Shown here one piece after another: positions 43,888-54,387 of a stretch of 64,000 nt of DNA (the first letter of the stretch is position 1; each line of letters starts with the position of its first letter). A program made the position numbers and the translations under genes. The notes beneath the pieces are model-generated. The model made no database searches, was not told where the DNA came from, and saw only the letters and a list, made by a program, of their open reading frames with translations. The stretch is from Roseitranquillus sediminis (GTDB lineage Bacteria > Pseudomonadota > Alphaproteobacteria > Rhodobacterales > Rhodobacteraceae): NCBI RefSeq assembly GCF_016918935.1, contig NZ_JAFFOB010000005.1:186001-250000 (forward strand). The letters are read 5' to 3'.

Positions 43888-45621
43888 TTAGAGGTCCATG
43901 TAGACGTGGCGCTCCGCCTTGCCGCCGGGATGAGTGACCGCGCCCTTGACCGTGGCCCCGACCTGCTGCGCGTACTTCCAGAGGGCGCCGCTGGCATAAA
44001 GCGTCTCGCGAGGACCGGTCCACGCCGACCGGCGCGCAGCCAATTCTTCGTCAGGCAGATCAACGCTGAGCTCACCCCGGATCGCGTCGATGGTGATCAC
44101 GTCGCCGTTGCGCACTAGGGCGATCGTCCCGCCGTGCGCCGCCTCCGGCCCGACGTGGCCGACGCAGAAGCCGCGCGTCGCACCCGAGAACCGGCCGTCG
44201 GTGATGAGCGCCACCTTCTTGCCCATTCCCTGCCCCGAAAGGGCGGCAGTGGTCGACAGCATCTCGCGCATCCCTGGCCCGCCCGCCGGTCCCTCGTTGC
44301 GGATGACGATGACCTCGCCCTCCTCGTAGGCGCGCTTCTGCACCGCCTCGAAGGCGTCCTCCTCGCACTCGAAGACGCGGGCAGGCCCGGTGAAGACCTG
44401 CTCCTCCACCTTCATCCCGGCCACCTTCACGATGGCCCCCTCGGGCGCGAGGTTGCCCTTCAGCCCGACGACGCCACCGGTCTTCGAGAGCGGTGCCGAG
44501 ACCGGGTGGATCACCCGGCCGTCCGCCTCGCGGTCGATGCGGTCGAGTTCCTCGCCGAGCGAGCGGCCGGTCGCCGTCATGCAATCCTCGTGCAACAGCT
44601 TGGCCTTGCGCAGCTCCTTCATCACCACCGGCACGCCGCCCGCCTCGTATAGGTCCTTGGCGACGAACTGCCCGCCGGGCTTGAGATCGACGAAGTAGGG
44701 CGTGTCGTGGAAGATGTCGCAGACCGCGAAGAGGTCGAAGTCGATCCCCGCCTCGTGCGCGATGGCGGGCAGGTGCAGCCCTGCATTGGTGGAGCCGCCG
44801 GTACAGGCCACCACGCGTGCCGCGTTCTCCAGGCTCTGCCGGGAGACGATGTCCCGCGCCCGGATGTTCTTCTCCAGCAGGTTCATCACCGCCGCGCCGG
44901 AGGCCTCTGCGTACTGGTCGCGGCTCTCGTAGGGCGCGGGCGCGCCCGAGGACATCGGCAGCGCGAGCCCGATCGCCTCGCTGACGCAGGCCATCGTGTT
45001 TGCGGTGAACTGGCCGCCGCAGGCGCCGGCAGAGGGACAGGCGACGCGCTCGAGGATCGCCAGCTCGGCGTCGGAATAGTCGCCGGCCTGGTGCCGGCCG
45101 ACGGCCTCGAACACGTCCTGCACGGTGACGTCGCGCCCGTCGAGGCGACCCGGCAGGATCGAGCCGCCATAGAGGAAGACCGACGGCACGTTGAGCCGCA
45201 CCATCGCCATCATCATGCCCGGCAGCGACTTGTCGCAACCAGCGAGGCCCACGATGGCATCGTAGCAGTGCCCGCGCATCGTCAGCTCCACCGTGTCGGC
45301 AATGGCCTCTCGGCTGGCGAGCGACGAGCGCATGCCCTCGTGCCCCATCGCGATGCCGTCGGTCACGGTGATGGTGGTGAACTCGCGCGGCGTGCCAGAG
45401 GCCGCCTTGACGCCCAACTTCACCGCCTGCGCTTGGCGGCTCAGCGCGATGTTGCAGGGCGCGGCCTCGTTCCAGCAGGTGGCGACGCCCACGAAGGGCT
45501 GGTGGATCTCCTCCTCGCTGAGGCCCATCGCGTAGTAGTAGCTGCGGTGTGGCGCCCGCGACGGCCCCTCCGTCACGTGGCGGCTCGGCAGCCGCGACTT
45601 GTCGAACTTGCGCTTCAGCAT
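43888..45621 (-). CDS. ilvD: Dihydroxy-acid dehydratase
   Basis: A 577-residue IlvD, converting 2,3-dihydroxy acids to 2-oxoacids in valine, leucine and isoleucine synthesis. Cluster and metal motifs include [10 protein letters not shown] near residue 46, GCDKSLPG near residue 120 and PSAGACGG near residue 192; the C-terminal [13 protein letters not shown] is near residue 480. The ATG at 45621 gives the usual N-terminus; the frame continuing to 46482 is a shadow of the divergent protease gene. About 220 bases downstream, before fadH, hold no gene. Confidence 0.95.
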   Translation of the reverse strand: MLKRKFDKSRLPSRHVTEGPSRAPHRSYYYAMGLSEEEIHQPFVGVATCWNEAAPCNIALSRQAQAVKLGVKAASGTPREFTTITVTDGIAMGHEGMRSSLASREAIADTVELTMRGHCYDAIVGLAGCDKSLPGMMMAMVRLNVPSVFLYGGSILPGRLDGRDVTVQDVFEAVGRHQAGDYSDAELAILERVACPSAGACGGQFTANTMACVSEAIGLALPMSSGAPAPYESRDQYAEASGAAVMNLLEKNIRARDIVSRQSLENAARVVACTGGSTNAGLHLPAIAHEAGIDFDLFAVCDIFHDTPYFVDLKPGGQFVAKDLYEAGGVPVVMKELRKAKLLHEDCMTATGRSLGEELDRIDREADGRVIHPVSAPLSKTGGVVGLKGNLAPEGAIVKVAGMKVEEQVFTGPARVFECEEDAFEAVQKRAYEEGEVIVIRNEGPAGGPGMREMLSTTAALSGQGMGKKVALITDGRFSGATRGFCVGHVGPEAAHGGTIALVRNGDVITIDAIRGELSVDLPDEELAARRSAWTGPRETLYASGALWKYAQQVGATVKGAVTHPGGKAERHVYMDL

Positions 45622-45777
45622 GGCCCTGCCCCATCCTCCGGTCCCGTTCGCGCTCCGGCATAGGCGAGCCGAGATGGCGAGACAAGCGTCGCGCCCCGGC
45701 CTTGCATCCCGTGCCGCGGCCGACTTCATGGTCGGGTGACTTGCCGCACCCGTGCGGCGCCCATCGGAGAGACGATC

Positions 45778-46662
45778 GTGCACCGACCCGCCTTCGAGGC
45801 CTTCGTGGCGCCTGCGCGCCGGCAGCCACAGCTCTGGCGGCTTCTCCTCGGCTTCGTGGCGATGCTGGCCGTCTATGCACTCTCGCTCGCCGGGTTCTTC
45901 GGCGGTCTGGCGTTCCTGCACGGACGCGAGCGGGCGCTGGAGCTCGCGAGTCGTCTCGTCGAGCCCGATGCGCCGGCGCTGGCGCTCCTGCTGCTGGCCA
46001 CCTTTGCAGGGATGGCGGCGGCGCCCGTGGTCGTGGCGCGGGTGCTGCATGGCCGGGGCGCTGGCACGCTCTTCGGCCGCGCGCCCCGCGTACTGCGCGA
46101 CTTCGTTGGCGCCGCCGCCGTCGTCTTCGCCTTTTACGGGCTGATGATCGGGCTTTGGGCGCTGCTGCACGACGCGCGGCCCAACCTTGCGCCGGAGCGC
46201 TGGCTTGCGCTCCTGCCGCTGACCGTGCTGGGGCTCATCGTGCAGACGGGCGCCGAGGAGCTGATCTTCCGCGGCTACCTGACCCAGCAGCTGGCGGCAC
46301 GCTTTCGCACTCCGCTCGCCTGGATGCTGCTCCCCGCGCTCCTCTTCGGCGTGGCGCACTACGACCCGACGGTGAGTGGCGCGACCGCGCTCATCCTGAT
46401 CGGCGGCGCCACGCTTTTCGGCCTCGCTGCGGCGGACCTCACCGCCGTCACCGGCAGCCTCGGCGCGGCGTGGGGCTTCCACTTCGCCAACAATTTCGTC
46501 GCGATCGCGCTCCTCGCGACGGAGGGAACGATCACCGGCCTCTCGCTCTACACGACGCCCTACGGCATCGACACGGGCGGGCCTGTGGTCTGGCTGCTGG
46601 TGGCGGACCTCGCGCTGATCGTGCTTGCGTGGGCGCTCTGTCGGACCGTGCTGAGGCGCTGA
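45778..46662 (+). CDS. CPBP family intramembrane metalloprotease
   Basis: A 294-residue polytopic membrane protein with about seven helices. The CPBP (Rce1/CAAX-like) signature motifs are present in order: EELIFRGYL near residue 161, FGVAHYDPT near residue 190 and [10 protein letters not shown] near residue 237, giving the two glutamates and two histidines of the metal site. Bacterial members act in peptide processing and self-immunity, but many are uncharacterised. GTG 45778 is preferred over an earlier GTG at 45736 because GGAG lies upstream. It is divergent from ilvD. Confidence 0.9.
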   Translation: MHRPAFEAFVAPARRQPQLWRLLLGFVAMLAVYALSLAGFFGGLAFLHGRERALELASRLVEPDAPALALLLLATFAGMAAAPVVVARVLHGRGAGTLFGRAPRVLRDFVGAAAVVFAFYGLMIGLWALLHDARPNLAPERWLALLPLTVLGLIVQTGAEELIFRGYLTQQLAARFRTPLAWMLLPALLFGVAHYDPTVSGATALILIGGATLFGLAAADLTAVTGSLGAAWGFHFANNFVAIALLATEGTITGLSLYTTPYGIDTGGPVVWLLVADLALIVLAWALCRTVLRR

Positions 46663-46715
46663 TTTGCATTCGTCGCGGCGGCGGATTACCTGTCGGCCGG
46701 CGCGAGGAGAAGCCC

Positions 46716-47669
46716 ATGAACTGGATCACGAACTACGTTCGGCCGAGGATCAACTCGCTCTTTACCCGCCGCGAGGTGCCCGAGAACCTCTGGACCAAGT
46801 GCGACGAGTGCGGGACGATGCTCTTCCACCGCGAGCTGCGCGAGAACCTCAACGTCTGCACGAGCTGCGACCACCACATGCAGATCTCGCCGCGACTTCG
46901 GTTCGAGGCGCTGTTCGACAACGGCGCGTATGCCGAGATCGACGTGCCGGCGCCGGTGCAGGACCCGCTGCACTTCCGCGACCAGAAGCCCTATCCCCAG
47001 CGCCTCCGCACCGCGCAGAAGGCGACCGGCGAGAAGGAGGCGATGCTGGTGGCCGAGGGCGAAATCGGCCGCACGCCCGTGGTGGCCGCGGCACAGGACT
47101 TCTCGTTCATGGCGGGCTCGATGGGAATGTATGTGGGCAACGCCATCATCGCCGCGGCCGAGCGGGCGGTGGCCTCGCGGCGGCCGCTGATCCTGTTCTC
47201 GGCGGCGGGCGGCGCGCGTATGCAGGAGGGCATCCTCAGCCTGATGCAGATGCCCCGCACGACGGTCGCGATCGAGATGCTGCGCGAGGCGCGGCTGCCC
47301 TACATCGTGGTCCTGACCCACCCGACCACCGGCGGCGTCACGGCGAGCTACGCGATGCTGGGCGATATCCAGATCGCCGAGCCCGGGGCGCTGATCTGCT
47401 TCGCGGGTCCGCGGGTGATCGAGCAGACCATCCGCGAAAAGCTGCCCGAGGGCTTCCAGCGCGCCGAGTACCTGCTCGAGCATGGCATGCTCGACCGGGT
47501 GACGGACCGCAGGCGGATGCGCGACGAGCTGATCGTGATCCTGCGCATCCTCCAGCACATGCCGCCCGCGGTGAAGGGCGAACTGCCGCCCCCGGCGGAG
47601 GGCCCCGAGGCGGCACCGCAGCCGGACGCCGCAGCGAAGAAGGTCGCCGCGCAGGAAAGCGGCGCGTGA
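46716..47669 (+). CDS. accD: Acetyl-CoA carboxylase carboxyltransferase beta subunit
   Basis: A 317-residue AccD, which with AccA transfers CO2 from biotin to acetyl-CoA in fatty-acid synthesis. The N-terminal zinc finger cysteines are in [10 protein letters not shown] and NVCTSCDHH (residues about 28-50). The crotonase-like core includes [12 protein letters not shown] near residue 164 and [12 protein letters not shown] near residue 202. The ATG has GAGGAG upstream. The C-terminal 35 residues are a Pro/Ala-rich tail, common in this lineage. It overlaps folC by GTGA, the standard accD-folC operon. Confidence 0.96.
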   Translation: MNWITNYVRPRINSLFTRREVPENLWTKCDECGTMLFHRELRENLNVCTSCDHHMQISPRLRFEALFDNGAYAEIDVPAPVQDPLHFRDQKPYPQRLRTAQKATGEKEAMLVAEGEIGRTPVVAAAQDFSFMAGSMGMYVGNAIIAAAERAVASRRPLILFSAAGGARMQEGILSLMQMPRTTVAIEMLREARLPYIVVLTHPTTGGVTASYAMLGDIQIAEPGALICFAGPRVIEQTIREKLPEGFQRAEYLLEHGMLDRVTDRRRMRDELIVILRILQHMPPAVKGELPPPAEGPEAAPQPDAAAKKVAAQESGA

Positions 47670-48931
47670 CCGAAGGCTCCGACGTCATCCTGCAGAGGAT
47701 GATGTCGCTGCACCCGAAGATCATCGACCTGACGCTCGACCGGGTCTGGCGCCTGCTCGAGCGCCTGGGCAATCCGCAGGACCGCCTGCCGCCGGTGATC
47801 CACATCGCCGGGACCAACGGCAAGGGCTCCACCCTGGCGATGATCCGGGCGGGGTTGGAAGCGCGGGGCGAGCGGTGCCACGCCTACACGTCGCCCCATC
47901 TCGCCCGCTTCCACGAGCGCATCCGCCTGGCCGGCGACCTCATTTCCGAGCCCGACCTGACGGCGCTGCTCGACGAGGTCGAGGCGGCGAACGGCGGCGA
48001 GCCGATCACCTACTTCGAGATCACCACCTGCGCCGCGCTCTTGGCGATGGCCCGGACGCCGGCGGACTGGACGCTGCTCGAGGTCGGCCTCGGCGGCCGG
48101 CTCGACGCGACGAACGTGGTCGTGCCGCGCCTCTCGGTGATCACGCCGGTCGCGCTCGACCACCAGCAATACCTGGGCGAGACGCTGGCCGAGATCGCGA
48201 GCGAGAAGGCAGGCATCCTCAAGCGGCAGGTGCCCTGCGTCGTCGCCCCGCAGGAGGATGCGGCGCTGGAGGCGATCGAGGCGGCCGCGGCCCGGCTGGG
48301 CGCGCCCCTCATCGCGCACGGCCAGCACTGGCATGTGTGGGAGGAGCGGAGCCGTCTGCTTTTCCCGGACGAGCACGGCCTCCTGGACTTGCCGATGCCG
48401 CGGCTCAAGGGGCCGCATCAGGTAATCAATGCCGGCACCGCGCTCGCGGCGCTGCGCCACCTCGGCGCAGATGAGGCCGCCTGCGAGGCAGCGGTTGATG
48501 CCGACTGGCCGGCGCGGATGCAGAGGCTGACGACGGGCCCGCTCGTCCAGGCGGCGGGGCAGGCGCGGCTCTGGCTCGATGGCGGGCACAATCCGGCGGC
48601 CGGGGAGGCGCTGGCGGCGACGCTGGCCGGGATGGGCGGCAACGGGTGGCACCTGATCTGTGGGATGCTCAACACCAAGGACGTCGCGGGCTACCTCCGC
48701 CCCCTCGCGCCGCACGTCGCCACGCTGCACGCCGTCGCGGTGCCGGACAGCGACGCCACCCTGTTGCCCGACCAGACCGCCGCCGCCGCCACCGCCTGCG
48801 GCATCGGCGCCACCACCGCGCCCCAGGTCGCAGCCGCGCTTGCCGCCATCGTCGCGGCCGAACCCGACGCGCGCATCCTGATCTGCGGCTCCCTCTACCT
48901 TGCTGGATACGTCCTGCGCGAGAATGGATAG
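47666..48931 (+). CDS. folC: Bifunctional folylpolyglutamate synthase/dihydrofolate synthase
   Basis: A 421-residue Mur-ligase-family enzyme that adds glutamate to dihydropteroate and folates. The P-loop is [10 protein letters not shown] near residue 47; [13 protein letters not shown] near residue 74 and the [15 protein letters not shown] block near residue 138 are diagnostic. The C-terminal ligase domain has [11 protein letters not shown] near residue 309. It begins with GTG overlapping the accD stop, so the two are translationally coupled. Confidence 0.95.
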   Translation: MTEGSDVILQRMMSLHPKIIDLTLDRVWRLLERLGNPQDRLPPVIHIAGTNGKGSTLAMIRAGLEARGERCHAYTSPHLARFHERIRLAGDLISEPDLTALLDEVEAANGGEPITYFEITTCAALLAMARTPADWTLLEVGLGGRLDATNVVVPRLSVITPVALDHQQYLGETLAEIASEKAGILKRQVPCVVAPQEDAALEAIEAAAARLGAPLIAHGQHWHVWEERSRLLFPDEHGLLDLPMPRLKGPHQVINAGTALAALRHLGADEAACEAAVDADWPARMQRLTTGPLVQAAGQARLWLDGGHNPAAGEALAATLAGMGGNGWHLICGMLNTKDVAGYLRPLAPHVATLHAVAVPDSDATLLPDQTAAAATACGIGATTAPQVAAALAAIVAAEPDARILICGSLYLAGYVLRENG

Positions 48932-48948
48932 CAGGAGCAGGCTGCGTC

Positions 48949-49095
48949 TCAGCGGCGCTGGTCGCACCGCAGCGTGACCTGGCGAAAGAGCCACCGCGCC
49001 TGGTCCGCCCTGCGCCGCCGGCCGATCATGCTGTAATGGGCGGTGTCTATCGACCCGTCCGGGCGGCGCCTGATCTCGTCGTGGGGCTGTCGCAT
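48949..49095 (-). CDS. Small basic protein, 48 residues, unknown
   Basis: A short minus-strand frame starts at ATG 49095, with GGAG eight bases upstream, and ends at TGA 48949. It encodes an arginine-rich peptide beginning MRQPHDEIRRRPDGSIDTAH with a later GRRRRADQARWLF. The phrase PDGSIDTAHY followed by basic residues resembles small conserved hypothetical proteins I know from alphaproteobacteria, but I cannot name a family. It fits exactly into the gap between folC and the winged-helix hydrolase gene. Confidence 0.55.
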   Translation of the reverse strand: MRQPHDEIRRRPDGSIDTAHYSMIGRRRRADQARWLFRQVTLRCDQRR

Positions 49096-49252
49096 CGTCT
49101 CGGCTCCTGTCCTCGAATTCCATGCAGGATGCCGTGAAGCGTGGCGCCGCGCTTCCGGGAGATCTTCGGAAACCCTCGCTGAACCCTTGTCACGCGTCCA
49201 GACGGCGCGCTCGCGCTTGCCGGCCCGCTGCCGCCGTCGCTACGCTTGGGCG

Positions 49253-50422
49253 ATGATCTACCGCTTCGGCATGTTCGAGCTGGACCTCTCGCGGCACGAA
49301 CTGCGCCGCGAGGGAGCGCCCGTCGCCATCGAGCCGCAGGTGTTCGACCTCCTGGCCCTCTTTGTGCGTCGGCCGGGCGAACTCGTCACCCATGACGAGA
49401 TGCTGGCCGAGGTCTGGGGCGGGCGCATCGTCTCGGACTCGGCGATAGCCTCGCGCGTGAGCGAACTGCGCCATGCCCTCGGCGACGACGGACGGCGGCA
49501 GGAGATCCTGCGCACCGTGCCCCGCCGCGGGTTCCGCTTCCTGCCTGAGGTCCGGGCGACGAATGCGCGCCAGTCGGGCGCCGTTTCGCGGCAACACGTG
49601 CGGATGGCCCGCTCGCGCGACGGCACCGCCATCGCCTACGCCACGACCGGCAGCGGCGCGCCGTTGCTCCGGGCCGGCCATTTCCTGACCCATCTGGAGG
49701 CCGACTGGCGAAGCCCGGTCTGGCGGCCGCTTCTCGACCGGCTCGGCGCCCGCTTTTCCGTCACGCGCTACGACCAGCGCGGCACCGGGCTCTCCGGTGC
49801 GTCCGCGTCGCCGCTGGAGCTCGACCGATTCGTCGAGGACCTCCGGGCTGTGGCCGACGCAGCGGGGCTGGACCGCTTCCCGATCTTCGCTGCCTCGCAG
49901 GGCGTTCCAGTCGCCGTCGCCTTTGCCGCGCTCCACCCCGAGCGGGTCTCGCGGCTCGTGCTCTACGGCGGCTACGTCCAGGGCCGGAGCCGGCGCGGCA
50001 CGGCGGAGGATGCCGAGCGCGCGCAGGCGATCCTGACCATCATCCGCGACGGCTGGGGACGATCCGGCGCGGCCTTCGCCGTGGGCTTCGCGGCGATCTA
50101 CATGCCCGACGCCAGCCACGAGGAGCTCGAGAGCATGGTCGGGATGCAGCTCGCCTCGGCCACGCCGGAGATGGCGGTCGCCCTGCGCCGGGCGATCGAC
50201 GCGTTCGACGTGTCGGACCTGCTCGAGCGGGTGCGGGCGCCCGCGCTGGTGATCCACGCGCGCGACGACGCGGTGCATCCGGTCGAGCAGGCGCGGCTGC
50301 TGGCGGCGGGGCTGCCCGACGCGCGCCTTGTCATCACGGGCAGCCGCAACCACGTGCCGATGCCGCTGGACCCGGCGTGGGAGACGCTGATGTCGGCGGC
50401 GGAGGATTTCCTCGGCGACTGA
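49253..50422 (+). CDS. Winged-helix regulator fused to alpha/beta hydrolase
   Basis: A 389-residue fusion. Residues 1-100 are an OmpR/CadC-type winged helix (YRFGMFELDLSRHELRREG through RTVPRRGFRFLPEV). Residues about 120-389 are an alpha/beta hydrolase: the DQRGTGLSG strand near residue 169, nucleophile serine in FAASQGVPVAVA near residue 220, acid in HARDDAVHP near residue 340 and histidine in SRNHVPMPL near residue 365. No membrane segment separates the two, so it is cytosolic, unlike CadC. The hydrolase may sense or cleave a ligand that controls DNA binding (inference). ATG 49253 is the natural start at the fold. Confidence 0.88.
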   Translation: MIYRFGMFELDLSRHELRREGAPVAIEPQVFDLLALFVRRPGELVTHDEMLAEVWGGRIVSDSAIASRVSELRHALGDDGRRQEILRTVPRRGFRFLPEVRATNARQSGAVSRQHVRMARSRDGTAIAYATTGSGAPLLRAGHFLTHLEADWRSPVWRPLLDRLGARFSVTRYDQRGTGLSGASASPLELDRFVEDLRAVADAAGLDRFPIFAASQGVPVAVAFAALHPERVSRLVLYGGYVQGRSRRGTAEDAERAQAILTIIRDGWGRSGAAFAVGFAAIYMPDASHEELESMVGMQLASATPEMAVALRRAIDAFDVSDLLERVRAPALVIHARDDAVHPVEQARLLAAGLPDARLVITGSRNHVPMPLDPAWETLMSAAEDFLGD

Positions 50423-50424
50423 CG

Positions 50425-51048
50425 TCAGCCCCTGCGCTTCGCCAGGTTCTGCCGCAGCTGGCGCCGCAGCCGGCGGCGCTGGAAGATCGAGCGGATCTGC
50501 TCGGTGGAGAGCGTCTGCGGCTCGAGGAGTTGCTGCCCCCGCACGTCGATCATGTCATAGCGGCGCCGTGCGGCGAACAGCATCGCGCTCGACGCGTTCA
50601 TCGCGACCACCGTCAGCTCGAGCCGCACCATCGGCGTGTCCTCGTCAAGCGAGTTAGCGCGGAGAACCTGCCGCGTCAGCTCGCGAAAGCTGCCGGCGTC
50701 GAAGCTCTTGCCGGAACTAAGCGGACCTTGGTTGGTGGCGTTCTTCGGATCCTTCATCTGCTCCTCCGTCATGTCCTGACGGTCAGTCGTTGCCGCCTCG
50801 TGCTCGCCGTCCTCGGTCGAGACTCGCATCAGGAGCTGCGAGATGTAGATCGGCTCGAGGCCGAGATTCGCGATGAAGCACCGCGCGTCGAGGCCTATGC
50901 CTGCGCCCATGCTGATGAGCATCTCCGGCCGCCGCTGGCGCACGTAGCTCAGCAGAAAGATCTGCAGGTAGACGAGCCAGATCAGTGCCGAGACCAACGC
51001 CATGATCACCTGCAGCGCGCCGGAATGCTCGTTGAGCCAGCTCAGCAT
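50425..51048 (-). CDS. Membrane-anchored protein of unknown function
   Basis: A 207-residue protein. Residues about 12-35 are a single clear transmembrane helix (VIMALVSALIWLVYLQIFLL); the following part is soluble, with a variable acidic linker near residues 85-115 and a highly basic C-terminus (RRRLRRQLRQNLAKRR). I do not recognise a family. It is encoded directly after zapE with overlap (ATG 51048 lies inside the last codons of zapE), so they are coupled. TTG 51063 is an alternative start. Confidence 0.75.
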   Translation of the reverse strand: MLSWLNEHSGALQVIMALVSALIWLVYLQIFLLSYVRQRRPEMLISMGAGIGLDARCFIANLGLEPIYISQLLMRVSTEDGEHEAATTDRQDMTEEQMKDPKNATNQGPLSSGKSFDAGSFRELTRQVLRANSLDEDTPMVRLELTVVAMNASSAMLFAARRRYDMIDVRGQQLLEPQTLSTEQIRSIFQRRRLRRQLRQNLAKRRG

Positions 51049-52112
51049 CTCCTCTCGCCCCAACCTGCGGACTGCATCTCATGCAGGCGGCTTGCGGTGC
51101 GCGCGAACTCGAACGCGCCCTCGCCCTCGATGTAGAGGTTGTCGGGCGTGTCCGCCGCACTGACGTAGAGCACCACCTTCGCCTCGTAGAGTGCGTCGAT
51201 CAGGGTCACGAAACGCTTCGCTTCGTTGTAATTCTCGCTCGAGAGGCGCGGCACCCCCTCGAGGATCAGGGCTCGGCACGCCTCCGCCACGGCAAGATAG
51301 TCCGCCGGGCCAAGCGGGCGGCCACAGAGTGCCCAGAACGGCGCCCGCGCGACACGGTCGTGGAAGAGCGGCAGCTCGACCTCACGGCCATGGACCCTGA
51401 GCCGGTGCGGCGTGCCCTCGCCGCCGGCCAGTTCCTCCCAGACCGCGTCGAGCGCGGCGCGCGCCTCGGCGTCCGCGGGCGCGAAGTAGCGGCGCTCGCC
51501 GGAGCCGCGGCCCTGCCGGTAGTCCGTCGCGGCGGCGAGATGCGCGACCTCCATCCGCCGCTCGATGAGCTCGATGAACGGCACGAAAAGCTGGCGGTTG
51601 AGCCCGTCCTTGTAGAGATCCCGCGGCGGCCGGTTCGATGTCGCGACCGCGACGACACCGGCGTCGAACAGGCGCTGGAAGAGGCGGCCCACGATCATCG
51701 CGTCGGCGATGTCGGTGATCTGCATCTCGTCAAAGAGCAGGAGGCGCAGCCCTTCGGCAATGTCGGCGGCGACGGGCGCGATGGCGTCGTCGACGCCGGT
51801 CTTGCGCGCCTCGTGCAGAGCCGCCTGCACCTCCTGCATGAAGGCGTGGAAGTGGACGCGCCGCGTCGCCGTGCCGCCCGCCGCCTCGTGCAGCAGGTCC
51901 ATCAGCATCGACTTGCCGCGCCCGACTCCACCCCAGAGGTAGAGGCCGCGCGGCGGGTCCGGCGGCCGGCGGAACCACGACCGCCGCGGCGGCGCCGTCT
52001 CGATCCACTCGCGCAGCTTCTCCAGCCGGTCCAGCACCGCCCGCTGCGCCGGGTCGTCGGCCAGGCCCTGCGCCACCCGCGCGTCGTAGAGGTCGTGCAC
52101 GCTTCTGCCCAT
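51042..52112 (-). CDS. zapE: Cell division protein ZapE / AFG1-like ATPase
   Basis: A 356-residue AAA-type ATPase of the AFG1/ZapE family. The Walker A is GGVGRGKSMLMD near residue 60, the histidine-rich HFHAFM follows near residue 86, and Walker B is LLLFDEMQ near residue 123 with the TSNRPP sensor near residue 157. ZapE associates with the division ring in E. coli. ATG 52112 gives the typical start; an upstream extension to 52190 is unsupported. It overlaps the unknown membrane protein gene downstream. Confidence 0.94.
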   Translation of the reverse strand: MGRSVHDLYDARVAQGLADDPAQRAVLDRLEKLREWIETAPPRRSWFRRPPDPPRGLYLWGGVGRGKSMLMDLLHEAAGGTATRRVHFHAFMQEVQAALHEARKTGVDDAIAPVAADIAEGLRLLLFDEMQITDIADAMIVGRLFQRLFDAGVVAVATSNRPPRDLYKDGLNRQLFVPFIELIERRMEVAHLAAATDYRQGRGSGERRYFAPADAEARAALDAVWEELAGGEGTPHRLRVHGREVELPLFHDRVARAPFWALCGRPLGPADYLAVAEACRALILEGVPRLSSENYNEAKRFVTLIDALYEAKVVLYVSAADTPDNLYIEGEGAFEFARTASRLHEMQSAGWGERRC

Positions 52113-52245
52113 CCGCCTCCGACTACTTGTTCTTCGGGCTGTACGGAAGCCGCAGCCATGACGATCCGTGATGCCAAAACGCTCGAACATTCGCTTGACG
52201 CCGCGCGCGCGCCGGAGAGAACGTCCGGCTCAAAGGAGAGCACCC

Positions 52246-53487
52246 ATGGCGCGAACACCGCTCGTCACGCCCGTCCTGTTGGCCGGCTGCGTCGTGATCC
52301 TGCTCAGCTTTGCCGTCCGCGCCTCGTTCGGCGTCTTCCAGATCCCCATCGGCGAAGAGTTCGGCTGGCCGCGGGCCGAGTTCAGCCTGGCGATCGCGAT
52401 CCAGAATCTCGCCTGGGGCATCGGACAGCCGATCTTCGCCGCCTTCGCCGAGCGCTTCGGCGACCGCAAGGCCATCGTCGCGGGCGCGCTGACCTACGCG
52501 GCCGGTCTGATCCTGTCCTCGATGGCCGTGACGCCCGAGGCGCATCAGCTGCTGGAGATCATGGTGGGCTTCGGCGTCGCCGGCACCGGCTTCGGCGTCA
52601 TCCTCGCCGTGGTCGGCCGGGCGGCGAGCGACGACAACCGCTCCATGGCGCTCGCCATCGCCACCGCGGCCGGGTCCGCCGGGCAGGTGGTCGGCGCGCC
52701 CGCGGCCGAATGGCTGCTGGGCTTCCTGTCGTGGCAGGCCGTGTTCCTGGTCTTCGCCGGGGTGATCCTCGCCTCGCTCCTCATGCTGCCGATGATGCGG
52801 GCACCCGCTCGCCCGGTTCCCGTGGGGCCGGAGGCGAGCATGGGCGAGATCCTGGGCCGCGCCCTGCGGGATCCGTCCTACACGATGATCTTCCTCGGCT
52901 TTTTCTCGTGCGGCTATCAGCTCGGCTTCATCACCGCGCACTTCCCGGCCTTCGTCACCGAGATGTGCGGCGCAATCGACCCGTCGGGCACGCTGGCCTC
53001 GCTTGGAGTGACAACGACGTCGGCGCTCGGTGCGCTCTCGATCTCGCTGATCGGGCTGGCGAACATCGCCGGCACCCTGACCGCCGGCTGGCTCGGCAAG
53101 CGCTTCACCAGGAAGTACCTGCTTGCCGGCATCTACGCCGGCCGGACGATCATCGCCGCGCTCTTCATCCTGATGCCGATCACGCCGACCAGCGTCATCG
53201 TCTTTTCGGTGGCGATGGGGGCGCTGTGGCTGGCGACGGTGCCGCTGACCTCGGGCCTCGTCGCGCACATCTACGGTCTGCGCTACATGGGCACGCTCTA
53301 TTCCATCGTGTTCCTCAGCCACCAGATCGGCTCGTTCCTCGGCGTATGGCTCGGCGGCTGGCTCTACGACCTCCAAGGCGACTACACGCTCGTCTGGTGG
53401 GTCGGCGTCGGCGTCGGCGCCTTCTCGGCCATCGTTCACCTGCCCGTGCGCGAGCGCCCGCTGGAGCCGCGCGGCCTGCCCGCCTAG
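52246..53487 (+). CDS. Major facilitator superfamily transporter
   Basis: A 413-residue, twelve-helix MFS carrier. The loop 2-3 signature appears as FAERFGDRKAIVAGA near residue 65, and the second half starts after a cytoplasmic loop near residue 195. It resembles the monocarboxylate/oxalate-formate antiporter group (FGVFQIPIGEEFGWPRAE near residue 24 and the C-terminal domain with GWLGKRFTRKYLL). AGGAG is seven bases before ATG 52246. It probably moves an organic acid. It converges with the cyclodeaminase-like pseudogene, sharing a CTAG stop overlap. Confidence 0.92.
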   Translation: MARTPLVTPVLLAGCVVILLSFAVRASFGVFQIPIGEEFGWPRAEFSLAIAIQNLAWGIGQPIFAAFAERFGDRKAIVAGALTYAAGLILSSMAVTPEAHQLLEIMVGFGVAGTGFGVILAVVGRAASDDNRSMALAIATAAGSAGQVVGAPAAEWLLGFLSWQAVFLVFAGVILASLLMLPMMRAPARPVPVGPEASMGEILGRALRDPSYTMIFLGFFSCGYQLGFITAHFPAFVTEMCGAIDPSGTLASLGVTTTSALGALSISLIGLANIAGTLTAGWLGKRFTRKYLLAGIYAGRTIIAALFILMPITPTSVIVFSVAMGALWLATVPLTSGLVAHIYGLRYMGTLYSIVFLSHQIGSFLGVWLGGWLYDLQGDYTLVWWVGVGVGAFSAIVHLPVRERPLEPRGLPA

Positions 53488-54387
53488 CCCCGCCAGGCGC
53501 CGAGGATGTAGCGTGCCGTCATCAGGTCGAGATGCGCGCCGCCTCCGTTCTTGAGGAGCGTCAGGTCATCCGGCGCATGGCGGAACGCGGGCAGGTCGTA
53601 GAAGTCGGCGATGATGTCACCTCGGGCGATCAAACCGCGCGCCAGCGGGTCGCGGAGCTCGCCGATATGGTCGAGCACCGTCTCGCGGCTGTCGACGAAG
53701 ATGCGGGCCCGGCGCAGCGCCTCGTCGTCGGCCTCGCGCATGTCGGCTCGGAACGCGCCGATCAGGTCAAGGTGCTGGCCCGGTCGCAGCCATGCGCCCC
53801 GGATCAGCGGCGCGGCGGACATGGTGGCGCAGGTGACGATGTCGGCGGCACCTACCGCGGCCTCGAGGTCGCGTGCCACCTCAGTGCCCGGATGCGCCGC
53901 CGCCAGCCGCTCCGCCGCCTCGGGCGTCCGGTTCCAGATCGCGAACCGCGCATCCGGGAAACCCGCCGCGTAGGCCCGCCGCAGCGTGGCGGCGATGTTG
54001 CCCGCGCCGACGATCAGAATCCGGCGCGGGTGGGGCGGCGCCAGGCGGAGCGCGGCGAGCAGGCTGTCGGCTGCCGTCTTCCACCGGGTCACGAGGTCGA
54101 AGTCAACGAGCGCCTCAAGCGTCCCGTCCGCGTCCGAGAGCAGCGCGACCGCCCCGTTGACGCTCGCCAGCCCGGCGCGCCGGGTTGCCGGGGAAGATCG
54201 TCGCCACCTTCGCCGCCGCGCCGAGTCCGTCGATCATAGCCGAGCGCGTCAGCAGCGTGTCCTCGCCGCGCCGCAGGAAGGTGTCGGCCAGCGCCGCCCG
54301 TGGCCGCGCGTGCCCCCGCTCCAGAGCCGCCACGAGGTCGAGCCAGTCGAGCCGCGCCTCGGCCTCGGCCGGCACCACCAGGGTCAC
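53484..54387 (-). pseudogene. Ornithine cyclodeaminase family protein, frameshifted
   Basis: Two adjacent frames together encode one member of the ornithine cyclodeaminase/mu-crystallin family. The first (54387 down to about 54175) starts TLVVPAEAEARLDWLDLV and ends KVATIFPGNPAR; the second resumes LASVNGAVALL and continues to GAWRG at 53484, including TRWKTAADSLLAALR and the NAD motif ILIVGAGNIAATL. One extra base in the run CGCGCCGGGC (about 54176-54183) joins them out of frame. Everything else is intact, so it is either a recent inactivation or a sequencing error. It is last in a minus-strand operon and overlaps the HAD gene stop. Confidence 0.8.

Noticed and set aside
51081-54239. A 1052-codon plus-strand open frame
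   Set aside because: It spans zapE in antisense and the MFS gene in another frame, with no coherent protein features.
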